A stretch of DNA of 64,000 bases from Burkholderiales bacterium PBB2 (GCA_002255955.1 NKIM01000008.1:62001-126000), one strand, 5' to 3'; positions 45,158-57,027 are shown, numbered from the stretch's first letter. Program-made: numbers and translations. The notes: generated by a model not told the origin, from the sequence alone.

Positions 45158-46312
45158 CTACAGCGCCAGCAGTTCGATGTAGCGCTGATAGCTGTAGCTG
45201 CGGTTTTTCTTTTGCCCCGTCAGCTCGGCCACGATGCCCAAGCCTTCCAGCACCTGGACGGCCGCATTGGCCGTCGGGAAACTGGTGTCCAGGCTCTGCC
45301 GGGCGCGCTCGACCGTGAAGCGCGGCATCATGGGCAGCATCTCGAACAGGCGGTAGCTGGCCGGGCCGGCCTTGGGCGATGCCAGCAGGCGGCGGCGGTC
45401 GGCCGCCACCAGGCTGGCGATGCCCACAATGCCGCGCTCGGCCTGCGTGGCCGCAGCCTCTACCCCCGCCAGGAAGAAAGCCACCCAGCCTTCCCAGTCC
45501 CCGCCCTCGCGCACCGCCGAAAGCCGGCGGTAGTACTCCGATTGGTGCTGCTTCAAATAGCCGCTGACATACATCAGCGGCTCTGGCAGCAAAGCCCAAT
45601 GCTCCAACAAGGCGGCGATCAGCAGGCGGCCGATACGGCCATTGCCATCGAGAAAAGGGTGAATGGTCTCGAACTGCGCATGCACCAGGGCGATCTTCAC
45701 CAGCGCGGGCAAGACACTCTGTGGCGATGGCTCGTGATGAACAAAGCGCTCCAGATCAGCGAGCAAGCCCGCCACATGCTCCGGTGGCGGCGGCACGAAG
45801 GCGGCGGTACCCGGCCGCGTGCCACCGATCCAATTCTGCGAGCGGCGCAGTTCTCCCGGCTGCTTGCCCGCGCCGCGAGCACCATCGAGCAGCAGCCGGT
45901 GTGCCTCGCACAGCAGGCGCACGCTGATTGGCAGGCCGCCGGGGCTGCGCAGGTTCTCCTGCACGAGCTTGAAAGCGCGCAGGTAGTTGGTGACTTCTTC
46001 CACGTCCTCGGTGTTGCTGACGGCAAAGCCCGCCTCGCCGTCGAACAAATCGGTCAGGGTGGCCTGCGTGCCCTCGATCTGCGAGGTCAAGAGCGCTTCC
46101 TTGCGAATCGCGCTGTAGAGCAGCCAATCCACCGAGGGCACCAGGCCCGCCACGCCCGACAACCGCGCCAGCGCCAGTTCGGCGGCGTGGTTCAGCGCTG
46201 CGAATGACTCCGTGGCCAGCTCGGGGCCACGCGGCGGCAAGGCATGCGGCACAAAGGCCTGAACGGATTCGCCCAGGGTGCTTGAGGTGACGTAAGAGCC
46301 CGTGCTGCGCAT
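45158..46312 (-). CDS. Fic-family protein (predicted AMP transferase) with N-terminal inhibitory motif and C-terminal winged helix
   Basis: The protein has 384 residues. The Fic core HPFLDGNGRIGRLL near residue 210 holds the catalytic His and the nucleotide-binding Gly/Asn/Arg. The inhibitory helix motif TSQIEG near residue 70 marks a class II Fic. The last 70 residues look like a winged helix, so DNA binding is possible. It probably transfers AMP to a protein. It lies between the DUF3883 gene and hsdR in the restriction island and may be autoregulated through upstream palindromes. Confidence 0.9.
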   Translation of the reverse strand: MRSTGSYVTSSTLGESVQAFVPHALPPRGPELATESFAALNHAAELALARLSGVAGLVPSVDWLLYSAIRKEALLTSQIEGTQATLTDLFDGEAGFAVSNTEDVEEVTNYLRAFKLVQENLRSPGGLPISVRLLCEAHRLLLDGARGAGKQPGELRRSQNWIGGTRPGTAAFVPPPPEHVAGLLADLERFVHHEPSPQSVLPALVKIALVHAQFETIHPFLDGNGRIGRLLIAALLEHWALLPEPLMYVSGYLKQHQSEYYRRLSAVREGGDWEGWVAFFLAGVEAAATQAERGIVGIASLVAADRRRLLASPKAGPASYRLFEMLPMMPRFTVERARQSLDTSFPTANAAVQVLEGLGIVAELTGQKKNRSYSYQRYIELLAL

Positions 46313-46749
46313 CTGCTTGCTTGCTTGTTCGCTTGCGTGGGTAGGTCTGGTGTGGGTCGGTATGAAAGCGGCCTTGAATGGGCGGCGGGCTTATTAAAGC
46401 ATTCTTTAATGAGGGCCGGCGCAATCAAAGCGGATCGAGCACGCCTTGTGCGGCAAGGCATGCGCATAGAAAACGCGTTTTTCTGAACAGGTCCGCTCGC
46501 ATCGGCTTAGAAAAACGCATTTCCTAAACAATTGAAGCACCCGCGGTCTTGCCGAGAGGTGTGCCCGTTCAAGCGGCCCAGCGAGCTTGTTTCATCGGCA
46601 GGTCGTTTCGCTACAAAGTGGCCAGCTTCGACCCAGAACCTCTGTATGTGTGTAAGGGGCCTCCATCACCCGCAATGGCAGGGCCCCTTCTTTGAACCTT
46701 GATCATTCGTCCGCTCCGCAGCGGCACGACTTGGCGGCAATTTGTAGCG
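46313..46749. promoter_or_regulatory. 437 bp regulatory gap before fic-hsdR
   Basis: An A/T-rich stretch with an inverted repeat ATTAAAG-CATT-CTTTAAT (46393-46410) and two 17 bp elements of the form AGAAAAnCGC-TTTnCT (46468-46484 and 46509-46525), whose starts are 41 bp apart, close to four helical turns. A hairpin lies at 46654-46689. The sequence probably separates the hsdMS-DUF3883 transcript from that of fic-hsdR. Confidence 0.5.
46654..46689. terminator. GC-rich hairpin between DUF3883 gene and fic
   Basis: AAGGGGCC pairs with GGCCCCTT across a loop of 20 bases; a short CTTT follows on the plus strand. No T-run follows on the minus strand, so termination of the DUF3883 transcript by it is only possible, not clear. 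Confidence 0.4.
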
Positions 46750-47625
46750 CTAGGACGGTTTGAACTGGCATCGCCAAGCGAGGGCATTCATGTCAAACGC
46801 AGTCTCAAGTTCTGGCCAGGTGTATTCATGCAAAAGAGGTTTTTCCCCCAAAGCATTACTCACCAAATAGAGGCGCCAATCTGCTGAAGCTTTTGCGCGC
46901 TGGCGCTCGTTTCGGGTGATGAAGAAAATCCGGGCCATTTCACTCGTGCCTTTGACCTCAACTTCAAGACGCTTCCCATTGCCTGTCGCCAGCAGGTCAA
47001 AGCCGCAGTTCTCTGCCTGCCGGTCTTCAATGTCAAAGCCGTTCGCTTTGAGCGCCGCAATCACATGGTCCACTGCGGCCTTCTCGACAGCCTTCCGAGT
47101 TTCAGCATCGCCAAATCCTCCGCCGCGAACTTCGATCTCTTCAGTTCGATCCGGTCGTTCGATTTGAAGCAGACGTTTAGATACCGAGCGGAGCCAAGCT
47201 TCGATTGCGCGCTGATCGGGAGCTATTACCCTGTGGGTCCAGTGCTTGCCTACCTCAGGCGAGGTGACTGCCAGCGTCTCTAAGTGTTTGACGGTGATTC
47301 GAAGGTGGATCTGTCGACGTTTATCAACTTTGGGCAAACCGATTCCTGAGTCTTGGTCTAGCCGAAGTGCCAAGCGCCTGTCCTTCTGGCACGCTGGGTC
47401 ATCTGACACACTGAAAACCAGAGCTTTGTACATGCCTTCATCATGCGTTGTTGGCTTGCATCTGTCGCCCAGGCCCACCTTCAACTCTGGAAGCAGACGA
47501 CAGATGACAACGGCAGCTTGGCGGCCCCATTCCTGGTCTTCGGGCGAGAGGCTGTTCCATCCTTTTAGCTGTCTAAGTTTGCAGTTCAGGTCGGTTCGCT
47601 CGCGAGGCGATAGGGCGTTGTTCAT
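46750..47625 (-). CDS. DUF3883-domain protein of the restriction island
   Basis: The protein has 291 residues from the ATG at 47625. The C-terminal part (AENCGFDLLATGNGKRLEVEVKGTS, near residue 210-235) has the D...ExK pattern of the PD-(D/E)xK nuclease fold, the DUF3883 family found with restriction and defence genes. The N-terminal half is not recognised. It sits 57 bp downstream of hsdS in the same direction; the longer frame upstream of 47625 overlaps hsdS antisense and is not used. A nuclease or effector role is inferred from family and place. Confidence 0.75.
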   Translation of the reverse strand: MNNALSPRERTDLNCKLRQLKGWNSLSPEDQEWGRQAAVVICRLLPELKVGLGDRCKPTTHDEGMYKALVFSVSDDPACQKDRRLALRLDQDSGIGLPKVDKRRQIHLRITVKHLETLAVTSPEVGKHWTHRVIAPDQRAIEAWLRSVSKRLLQIERPDRTEEIEVRGGGFGDAETRKAVEKAAVDHVIAALKANGFDIEDRQAENCGFDLLATGNGKRLEVEVKGTSEMARIFFITRNERQRAKASADWRLYLVSNALGEKPLLHEYTWPELETAFDMNALAWRCQFKPS

Positions 47626-47682
47626 GGCGTTCCGCGTTTTCTTTCTAGGCAGTGATTGCGCCCCAAGGCTTGCCAAATTTTT

Positions 47683-49069
47683 CTATTGGCCGCTGTCATG
47701 TGGCGCGAAGTTGAAAGTAGGCTCTTGCCCGGATTGAGCTCGAGTTGCTTGCAGTGCTGCGGCTTCAGACTTGGCCTCCGGCAGCCGAAGCTGGCCGGAG
47801 ATCAGGCGGGGGAGGAGGGTGTCGCGGAGAGAAGCGAGGGAACGCGATTGCTGCAGGTTCTCCAGGATGCGAAGCATCAGCGGCTCAATCGCCGCCTCGA
47901 ATACACGGATCACATCCCGATCGGCAGGGAAGACGAGATTCACGCCTGCGAGGGTGTCTCGCGTGATCGTGTCGAAGACGGAGCCGTGTGCTCGCCGCTT
48001 GAGTTGATCAACCAAGCGAGCTGTACTCAAGAAGGTGAAGTACTTGTCTCCAGCAACCCCCTTCAGTCCGTAGCATGATTGATTCATGGCCATCTCGAGG
48101 CTGGTGAGCGCCAAGCGGCCTACGGTTCCGCGCGCCGAAAGGATGGTGGTTCCGGCAGGAAGCAATTTGGTTGAAGAGCCTAGAAGTCCCGCTTCACTGA
48201 TGTGCTTTTCCGTGTCGATCACGAAGACATCCGACGCTGCCGGGGCATCAACAACTGAGAACCATGGGATGTTTCCGTTCCAGTATTCAGGAACTGTAGT
48301 CTTCGGCGTCCCGCCACCGATGACATGAACCGTTTCTGAAAACGGTCTGGGCGACCACCCCCTCGGCACCTCCCCCAACTCCGAGTCCTCGAAGCTGTTA
48401 GGGAAGAGGGCGGCGGTGGCTTCGTCCATGCCTTTGGGGGCGCGGCCGTCGCGCTTGGCGCGCACGGGGTCGAAGTCCACGAACCAGGACTTGAACAGCG
48501 CCTGGGCGATGGCCTCAAGCGTGGCGTTGGTTTCGCGGAGCAAGGTGATGCGGTCGTCGAGTGCATCCAGAAGATTGCCAATGCGGTGAGCCTCGGAAGG
48601 AGGCGGCAATAGGAACTGGAAGTCAAGGATCCTGTCCGGAGACGTGTGCTTGACTGTTGATCCTGTTGCTCCAGCGAGAACATGGTGCCGATAGTCCGGA
48701 CTGCGCAGCAGATAGTGCAGAAACGTCAAAGACGTGGACTTGCCAGGCAACAGTTGCACTCGACCAACCCGCTGGTTATGCAGCCAAGTGATTCCATTCT
48801 TTTTAGGTACGACAGCGCTGTACCCGAGCGTGTCCGCAGCCTTGCTGAGGTCAGTCATGGTGACCAGCAAATCACCAGGGTTCAGTACGAACTCGGCAGG
48901 GATCGGGCCGTTGTAGTACTTGGCCTTCCCGTCTTGAAAACCTCCGCCGATGGCAAAGTTCCCAGGCGTCGTCAGTTGATATTCAGTTGGTTCATCGGCG
49001 AAATGCTCGCCCTTGAAGGCGAAGCCGTGCTTGACGCGGATGTGATCTCGCAGCCTGGTCAACTCCCAA

Positions 49070-49080
<11 letters not shown>
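47683..49080 (-). CDS. hsdS: Type I restriction specificity subunit (HsdS)
   Basis: The protein has 465 residues with two target-recognition domains (residues 1-150 and 230-400) separated and followed by conserved helical spacers ([38 protein letters not shown] and the shorter copy near the end). This sets the two half-sites of the recognition sequence. Its start overlaps hsdM by 11 bp. A/T-richer codons in the recognition domains fit the usual exchange of these domains. Confidence 0.94.
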
Positions 49081-50638
<1,558 letters not shown>

Positions 50639-50667
50639 GGGGGGCAGGTGAGGGGCGCGGGTGTGAA

Positions 50668-51474
50668 TCAGGGGCTGCCGTGGGCGGAGGCACCGCCGCC
50701 GGTGCCTGGTGGACCGTCTTGCACAGTGGCCAAGGCCACGGTCCAGTGGCCGCCGGGTTCTTGGCGGAGCTTGAGCAGGTCGTAGGTCTTGAGCATATTG
50801 ACCAGGCCGGAGTGGCCGTAGGTCTGTGGTGAGAATGCGGGGTCGGTTCTGCGCAGGTAGGCCCCAAGTGTGCCGACTGCAACTCGACCATCCGAAGTGT
50901 CTGCCGCCATGAGCTTGACGGCATTGACCACATTTCTCGGCCGCAGCTTCGGTTTCGGTGGCACAGGGGCCGCAGGCTTGCTTGCCTGCGTGGCGTCAGC
51001 CGCAGGCTCTGGCGGCATCCACTCAAAGAACTGGTCGCTGGCATTGCGCAGCGCATCGGGCGTTTTGGCCTCGCCGACGATGTGCACCGTGGCACCGCGC
51101 TCGCGCAGCTTGCGGCAGAGGCCGGCAAAGTCGGAGTCGCTGGTGACCAGGCAGTAGACATCAGCGCGCTGGTCGAACAGGGCTTCGGTGGCGTCCATGG
51201 CCAGGGCGATGTCCGAGGTGTTCTTGCCGGCGGCGTACTGGTACTGCAGGCAGGGCGTGAAGGCCAGGCGCACCAGCGCTTCCTGCCATTTGTTGGCCAA
51301 GGTGCTGTGGTTACCGTAGCCGCGCCGTAGCACCACGCGGCCAAACTTCGCAACCACGCGCAGCGCGAATTCCAGAATGTCTGGGGTGGTGTTGTCGCAG
51401 TCGACCAGCACGGCCACGCGCGTGTCGGCCCCGAGCAGCGCCTGCTGTTGGGGGTGTTGTTGGAGCATCGTCAT
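50668..51474 (-). CDS. NYN-domain (PIN-like) protein with OST-HTH/LOTUS-type C-terminus
   Basis: The protein has 268 residues. N-terminal NYN fold: [17 protein letters not shown] holds the first acidic residues, [22 protein letters not shown] the later ones, near residue 110-130, as in LabA/DUF88 proteins, predicted RNases. The last 80 residues ([14 protein letters not shown]...[27 protein letters not shown]) fit the OST-HTH/LOTUS RNA-binding domain. It is directly upstream of hsdM in the same direction, a possible accessory of the restriction island. Confidence 0.85.
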   Translation of the reverse strand: MTMLQQHPQQQALLGADTRVAVLVDCDNTTPDILEFALRVVAKFGRVVLRRGYGNHSTLANKWQEALVRLAFTPCLQYQYAAGKNTSDIALAMDATEALFDQRADVYCLVTSDSDFAGLCRKLRERGATVHIVGEAKTPDALRNASDQFFEWMPPEPAADATQASKPAAPVPPKPKLRPRNVVNAVKLMAADTSDGRVAVGTLGAYLRRTDPAFSPQTYGHSGLVNMLKTYDLLKLRQEPGGHWTVALATVQDGPPGTGGGASAHGSP

Positions 51475-51574
51475 GGGCTGTTCCGCCTCTCTTCCGTCCC
51501 TGTGTCGGCGGGGATGATAGACGCAGCGGAGCCTTGTGCAGAGCGGTGCAGCGCGCTGCTCCCTTGCCTGCGCC

Positions 51575-51982
51575 TCAGCCGATGTATTCCTGCCGCCTGA
51601 ACCTCAGCGCCGACCAGTCTTCATCGATGGCGACCTGGCGCACGGTGTCGAAGCCGGCGGCGCGCAGCAGGGTCCAGTCGCTGTCGCGGTGGAACTCGCC
51701 GCGCAGGCGTTTGGAGCTTTGCTTGGGGTAGGCGATCCAGATCAGGGCGTCGCCCTCGGCCAGGGGCAGGAGCGCGCGGCAGGCGGCGTCCAGCTCGGCC
51801 TGCGTGATGGCAAAGGCCAGGGCAAAGCGTAGGGGCACCGGGCCATGAGCCTCGCGCTGCAGCAGCAGGGTCGGGTCTTGCGCCAGCAGGGCGGCCAGCT
51901 CGGGCTCGAAGCTGGCCGGGGCGTTCAGCACGGTGAGCTGGCGCTGGGCGCCCAGGTTGAGCTTCTTGAACAAGGGCGTCAT
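51575..51982 (-). CDS. DUF3052-like small protein
   Basis: The protein has 135 residues (MTPLFKKLNLGAQRQLTVLNAPASF...). ALIWIAYPKQSSKRLRGEFHRDSDWTLLRAAGFDTVRQVAIDEDWSALRFRR matches the pattern of DUF3052-type proteins of unknown function. It is downstream of the large transglutaminase-like gene by 26 bp on the same strand. Confidence 0.65.
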   Translation of the reverse strand: MTPLFKKLNLGAQRQLTVLNAPASFEPELAALLAQDPTLLLQREAHGPVPLRFALAFAITQAELDAACRALLPLAEGDALIWIAYPKQSSKRLRGEFHRDSDWTLLRAAGFDTVRQVAIDEDWSALRFRRQEYIG

Positions 51983-52007
51983 CGGGGGCTCCGGCGGCAG
52001 CTGGGGG

Positions 52008-54893
52008 TCAACGGGCGCCGATGCGATCGAGCTCGCGCTGGGCCATGCTGTACTCGTTGAACTCGACCACGCCGGTGGCCAGGCTCTTCTTCAGGTAGTT
52101 GCGGGCCTTGGGCAGGTCCTGGTCGAGCAGGGCTTTCTGCGCGGCGTAGAAGTAGAGCTCGCAGTCGCGGCCGCGGTCGGCCTGGGCCTCGGGCTTGCCG
52201 TCGCGGGCCATGACCAGGGCGCTGTCCACGTCCAGCCGGTCCTGCATCATCAGCAGCACGGGGTAGGGCCAGGCCGGCTTGTCGGCGCTGGGGCGCAGAT
52301 CGCGGATGGCGGCTTGGCCGTCCTGGCCCAGCTTGCGGCTGGTCAGGTAGAGCCAGATGCTGCCGTAGCTGCGCTCGACCTCGCTGCCCGATTGCAGGAT
52401 GTCCTGCAGCTCTTTCTGCGCCTCTTGCAGCTGGCCACCGAAGTAGCGGGCGTAGACCCGGGTGTAGCGCGCGCCGGTGTCGTTGGGCGCCAGGGCCAGG
52501 GCGCGATCGGCGTGACTGACGGCCTGCTCGTCCTTGCGCTGCATCAGCGCGTTGACGGCCATGGCCGCGTGCACCTCGGAGGACTCGTCGTGCAGCTGGG
52601 CGGCGTCGTAGAGCGAGGTCTGGGCGCGGTCGGACTGGCCCAGGTGGTCGAGCTGGATGGCGCGCTCGACGAGCGCGGCCGCGCGCAGCTTGGGCGGCAG
52701 GCGGCCGGCGGCGAGGATGCGGTCCATCATCAGCAGGCGGGCATGGGCGCTGCCCTGGTTTTCGGTCAGCACCTTGAGCGAGCCATTGCGCATGCGATCG
52801 GTCAGGGCCGTCATGTCGCGGCGCAGGCTGACCAGGTCTTCGGTGCTGAGCACAGGCACGGTGAGGGTGTTGGCCAGGCGCGGTGCCACCTTGTTGAGCT
52901 GGTCGCGGTAGGCGCTCCATTTGCCGGCGGCCACCTGCTCGGCCTGCAGGCGCAGTTCGCCCTCGATCTGCTGCATCTTTGGCTCGCCGCGGTAGCGCAG
53001 GCGCAGCTCGAAATGCTCGTTACGTTCCTCGAAGCGGCTGTCGCTGGGCTGGCTGTACAGCGGCTCGGAAAACTCGTAGCGCACGGTGTGCAGGTAGCGG
53101 CCGTTCATGGCCAGGCGCATGGGCTGGGTGCGCGGGGTTTGGTCGGGCAGGCGCAGCTGGGCGATCAGGGTGGGCAGGGCGATGGGGCCGGCCAGCCAGC
53201 GTTTTTCGGGGAAGGTCCAGAAATCGCCGCTGCGGTACTTGATCTCCACGCGCAGGGCGTTGCGGCCCTCGGGGTCGCTGATCTCGGGCTCGCCCTCGAC
53301 CGTCAGGCCGGGGTAGAAGCGCAGGGTTTCGGCCGCCAGCAGGTTACGGAAATCAGCCGCCGGCAGGGCGGCGCGGGCCTCGCGCATCCACTCGGCCATG
53401 TCGCCGTGGTAGGTGCTGACGCTGCGCAGCGTGCCGGGCTGGTCCAGGCGCGGGAAGCTGAAGGTGTCCACGGTCTCCAGACGCAGGGCTTCGCGCGCAG
53501 GCGGCAGGCGGCTCAGCTCGCTGCTGCTGGCCTTGGCCAGCAGGCCCACACCCAGGCCCACCGATTGGCGCTCGGCCGGCGCGCCGCGCTGCTGGCTGCG
53601 GGTGGCGTCGAGCCAGAGCGTTTGCTCGCCCAGATGCACGGCAGCAATGGCGTGGTCAAAGGCCAGGGGGCTGGGCAGGCGCTGGGCGGCATCGCTGCGC
53701 AGGCTGGCGGCCACCAGGGCGGGCGTGGCCTCGATGCCCAGCTTCTTGAGCAGGGTCACCAGCAGGGCGGCCTTGTCCTTGCAGTCGCCGAAGCGCTGGC
53801 GCAGCACCTGCTCGGTGGGGGCGGGCTGGTGCGAGTTGGCGCCGATCTCGGTGCCGAAGTAGCGGATCTCTTTTTGCACAAAGTCCAGGGCCAGTCGCAG
53901 GCGCTCTTCAGGTGTTGCGGCCTGGGCCTCGATCTCGCGGGCCCGGGCGTCCAGCGCCTCGGCCGGCAGCATGGCCTTGGCAAACAGCTGCTCGGCCCAG
54001 CCGGCCACCTCGGCCCAGTTGGCGAACTCGCTCAGCTGCACCTGGTCCTTGACCATGACGCCGACCGGCACGGTCTCCTCGTAATGGAACTGCGGCACCA
54101 GGCGGCGCTTGAACAAGGTCTCGCGCCAGGCGCCGTCGACGCGGCTGCTGACCTCGACGCTGGGCTCGGCGATGCGGTGCTGGATGTGGCGCTCGGCCGG
54201 GCTCAGCAGGCGCAGCTGCACCAGGCCGACTGGGCCGCCGCTGGAGCTGGTCCATTCCTGATCGACGAACTTGCCGCCGAACACGGGGTTGTCGCCGATC
54301 AGGGAGACGGCCCATTCGACGCGGTCGCCCACGCGCAGGTCTTCCAGCACGACGGAGGCGGTCATGCGGCCGTCGATGATCTGGCGCTCCAGCTGGGGCT
54401 CGCGGTGCAGCAGCTTGATGCGCTTGCGCTCCAGCCGGTCCAGGCGCTTGCCATCGCGCCAGACCTCGAGGCGGTGGAACTGCAGCTTCTGGAAGCTGGG
54501 GTCAAAGTCCAGCTCGATCTGCGCGCCTTTTTGCAGGCCCGAGGCTTCGTTGATCTGGCGCAGCACATGCTGGTAGCGCACCGTGCCGCTGGGCTCGATG
54601 CGGGTTTGCTTGTCGATCAGCAGCAGCTGCAGCGGCGCGCTGGGCAGGCCAGTGCTGGCCTCGGGCTGCAGCGGCAGCACCCAGGCGGGGGCGGGCGCGA
54701 TGCTGAAGCCTTCGGCCGCCTTGGTGGCGACGGCCGAGGCCGCGGCGGCGGGCTTCTTGGCCTTGGCCGCGGGCGCCTGGGCCCAGGCGATGGAGCCGGC
54801 GCTCAGCAGGGCCAGGGCGCTCAGGCCCAGCTGGATGCCGCGGCGGCGCGCGAAAGACATGAGGGTGAAACGGGGTGTGTTGCTGTGACGCAT
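52008..54893 (-). CDS. DUF3857/transglutaminase-like protein with TPR C-terminus
   Basis: The protein has 961 residues. Signal peptide at the start (IQLGLSALALLSAGSIAWAQ after a basic stretch). A DUF3857 domain (residues 65-230) is followed by a transglutaminase-like core with RFGDCKDKAALLVTLLKKLG, where Cys is the expected nucleophile, near residue 365, and a beta-rich region. From about residue 690 the C-terminus consists of tetratricopeptide-type helices (DRALALAPNDTGARYTRVYARYFG). Such proteins are exported; the substrate is unknown. The start at 54893 has GGGAGAGG upstream; an ATG at 54860 is an alternative. Confidence 0.85.
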   Translation of the reverse strand: MRHSNTPRFTLMSFARRRGIQLGLSALALLSAGSIAWAQAPAAKAKKPAAAASAVATKAAEGFSIAPAPAWVLPLQPEASTGLPSAPLQLLLIDKQTRIEPSGTVRYQHVLRQINEASGLQKGAQIELDFDPSFQKLQFHRLEVWRDGKRLDRLERKRIKLLHREPQLERQIIDGRMTASVVLEDLRVGDRVEWAVSLIGDNPVFGGKFVDQEWTSSSGGPVGLVQLRLLSPAERHIQHRIAEPSVEVSSRVDGAWRETLFKRRLVPQFHYEETVPVGVMVKDQVQLSEFANWAEVAGWAEQLFAKAMLPAEALDARAREIEAQAATPEERLRLALDFVQKEIRYFGTEIGANSHQPAPTEQVLRQRFGDCKDKAALLVTLLKKLGIEATPALVAASLRSDAAQRLPSPLAFDHAIAAVHLGEQTLWLDATRSQQRGAPAERQSVGLGVGLLAKASSSELSRLPPAREALRLETVDTFSFPRLDQPGTLRSVSTYHGDMAEWMREARAALPAADFRNLLAAETLRFYPGLTVEGEPEISDPEGRNALRVEIKYRSGDFWTFPEKRWLAGPIALPTLIAQLRLPDQTPRTQPMRLAMNGRYLHTVRYEFSEPLYSQPSDSRFEERNEHFELRLRYRGEPKMQQIEGELRLQAEQVAAGKWSAYRDQLNKVAPRLANTLTVPVLSTEDLVSLRRDMTALTDRMRNGSLKVLTENQGSAHARLLMMDRILAAGRLPPKLRAAALVERAIQLDHLGQSDRAQTSLYDAAQLHDESSEVHAAMAVNALMQRKDEQAVSHADRALALAPNDTGARYTRVYARYFGGQLQEAQKELQDILQSGSEVERSYGSIWLYLTSRKLGQDGQAAIRDLRPSADKPAWPYPVLLMMQDRLDVDSALVMARDGKPEAQADRGRDCELYFYAAQKALLDQDLPKARNYLKKSLATGVVEFNEYSMAQRELDRIGAR

Positions 54894-55127
54894 GAATGAT
54901 CGAGCCTCTCCCTGGCCTGTGCCTGGCGCCGGCGCTTGGTTGAATCTGTGCCGGCTCGCTGTACTGGATGGCGATTATGTCGGCGCCCCGCCCGCTGGCG
55001 CCGCCCGAGCTGGCGCGCGGGCTTAGGGGTTCTCCCGCTGTGACCTGCGGCCGGCCCGGCCGCGCCGCGCACAATGCGGGCTTTCGCCAGCTCCCTTGCT
55101 CCCGGCGCGCCGGGACCGCCCATCGCC

Positions 55128-57023
55128 ATGCAACGTACCGCTCTTGCTCTCGCCGCTGCCTTGCTGCTGCTGCTGCAATCCACCGCGCCGACTCAGGCCG
55201 CCGCCAAGCCTGCGGTCCAGCAAGCACAGGCCGCCAGCAGCGCGGCCGGCACCCAGGTCTGGGACCTGAGCCAGCTCTACCCCAGCGATGCCGCCTGGGA
55301 GGCTGAGCGCCTTGCTTTGCTGGCCGAGCTGCCCAAGGTCAAGGCCTTGCAGGGCACGCTGGGCCAGAGCGCGCAAAGCCTGCGTGCCGGCCTGGACCAG
55401 ATCTCGGCCCTGCGCCTGCGCCTGAACCGCCTGCAGGCCTATGCCTTCCAGAAGGCCGACGAGAACACCCAGCACAGCGACAACCAGGCGCGCCGCCAGC
55501 TGGCCGATGCCGTGGGCAACCAGCTGGGCGAGGCCGCATCCTTTGTCAGCGCCGAGGTCGGCGCCATCGGCCGCGCCAAGGTCGAGGCTTTCCTGGCCGC
55601 CGAGCCCGGCCTGGCCAAGCATGGCCAGGGCCTTCGCACCATGCTGCGTCTGGCCGAGCACACGCTCAGCCCCAAGGAAGAAGCCCTGCTGGCCGCCGCC
55701 GCCGAGCCGCTGCAGCAACCCGGCGCCATCTACGGCTTGCTGAGCAATGCCGACCTGCCCTGGCCCAAGATCACGATCCGCGGCAAGACCGTGGTGCTCG
55801 ACCAGGAGCAGTACACCGCCTACCGCTCTGATGCCGACCCGAAAGTGCGCGCGCAGGTGTTCAAGGCCTTCTGGCCCGTCTACAAGGCCTACGAGCGCAC
55901 GCTGGGCGCCGTCTACGCCGCCAATCTGCGCGGCACGGTCTTCATGGCCCGGGCGCGCAACTACCCCAGCAGCGTGGCCATGGCCCAGGGCAGCGACAAC
56001 ATCCCCGAGGCCGTCTACCGCAGCCTGGTGCAAGAGGCCAACGCCGGCCTGCCCACCCTGCACCGCTATCTGAAGCTGCGCAGCCGCGTGCTGGGCCTGA
56101 AAGCTCCGGGCTACCAGGACATGTATGTGCCCCTGGCCAAGCCCTCGAGCCAGTACCCGCAGGCCGAGGCTGAAGCCCTGACCCTGGCTGCCCTGCAGCC
56201 GCTGGGCGCCGAGTACACCGGCAAGCTGGCCGCTGCCTTCAAGCAGAACTGGATGCACTCGGTGCCACAGCGCGGCAAGGTCTCGGGTGCGTACATGAAC
56301 GGCGCGGCCTACGATGTGCACCCCTATCTGCTGATGAGCTACAACGGCGATTACCTGGCCATGTCCACCCTGGCCCACGAGTGGGGCCATGCCATGCACT
56401 CGGTCTATTCGAACGCGAACCAGCCCTTCGAGACGGCCGACTACTCGACCTTCATCGCCGAGATCCCCTCCACCGCCAACGAGCTGCTGCTGGCCGACTA
56501 CATGGTCGCCAATGCCAAGACAAGCGATGAAAAGATCTTCGCCCTGAGCCAGCAGCTGGAGAACATCCGCAGCACCTTCTTCCGCCAGGCCATGTTTGCG
56601 GAGTTCGAGCTGGCCTCGCACGAAGCGGTGGAAAAGGGTGAGGCCGTCACCGGCGAGCGCCTGAGCCAGATCTATCTGGACCTGCTCAAGCGCTACCACG
56701 GCGACGCGCAGAACGTGGTCAAGATCGACCCGCTCTACGGCATCGAGTGGGCCTACATCCCGCATTTTTACCGCGACTTTTACGTGTACCAGTACGCCAC
56801 CTGCATCAGCGCCGCGGCCTACTTCGCCGAGGGCATCGGCCAGGGTGACAGCGCCCTGCGTGAGCGCTTCTTCACGCTGCTGAAATCAGGCAGCTCGGCC
56901 GATGCCTACGCCTTGACCCGCGCCGCCGGCGTGGACCTGGCCACGCCCGCGCCCTACCGCGCCTTGCTGCGCCGCATGGATCGCGCCATCGATCAGCTGG
57001 AGCAGCTGCTGGCGCAGAAGTAG
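55128..57023 (+). CDS. pepF: M3-family oligoendopeptidase F, exported
   Basis: The protein has 631 residues from the ATG at 55128 with a signal peptide (MQRTALALAAALLLLLQS). The zinc site LAHEWGHAMHSVYS (HExxH, near residue 415) and the following glutamate region identify the M3 metallopeptidase family; the sequence is PepF-like. It cuts small peptides, here probably in the periplasm because of the signal. It is divergent from the DUF3857 gene. Confidence 0.92.
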   Translation: MQRTALALAAALLLLLQSTAPTQAAAKPAVQQAQAASSAAGTQVWDLSQLYPSDAAWEAERLALLAELPKVKALQGTLGQSAQSLRAGLDQISALRLRLNRLQAYAFQKADENTQHSDNQARRQLADAVGNQLGEAASFVSAEVGAIGRAKVEAFLAAEPGLAKHGQGLRTMLRLAEHTLSPKEEALLAAAAEPLQQPGAIYGLLSNADLPWPKITIRGKTVVLDQEQYTAYRSDADPKVRAQVFKAFWPVYKAYERTLGAVYAANLRGTVFMARARNYPSSVAMAQGSDNIPEAVYRSLVQEANAGLPTLHRYLKLRSRVLGLKAPGYQDMYVPLAKPSSQYPQAEAEALTLAALQPLGAEYTGKLAAAFKQNWMHSVPQRGKVSGAYMNGAAYDVHPYLLMSYNGDYLAMSTLAHEWGHAMHSVYSNANQPFETADYSTFIAEIPSTANELLLADYMVANAKTSDEKIFALSQQLENIRSTFFRQAMFAEFELASHEAVEKGEAVTGERLSQIYLDLLKRYHGDAQNVVKIDPLYGIEWAYIPHFYRDFYVYQYATCISAAAYFAEGIGQGDSALRERFFTLLKSGSSADAYALTRAAGVDLATPAPYRALLRRMDRAIDQLEQLLAQK

Positions 57024-57027
57024 AACT

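Noticed and set aside
55023-56765. A 580-codon open frame opposite pepF
   Set aside because: Antisense shadow; pepF on the plus strand has all its motifs.
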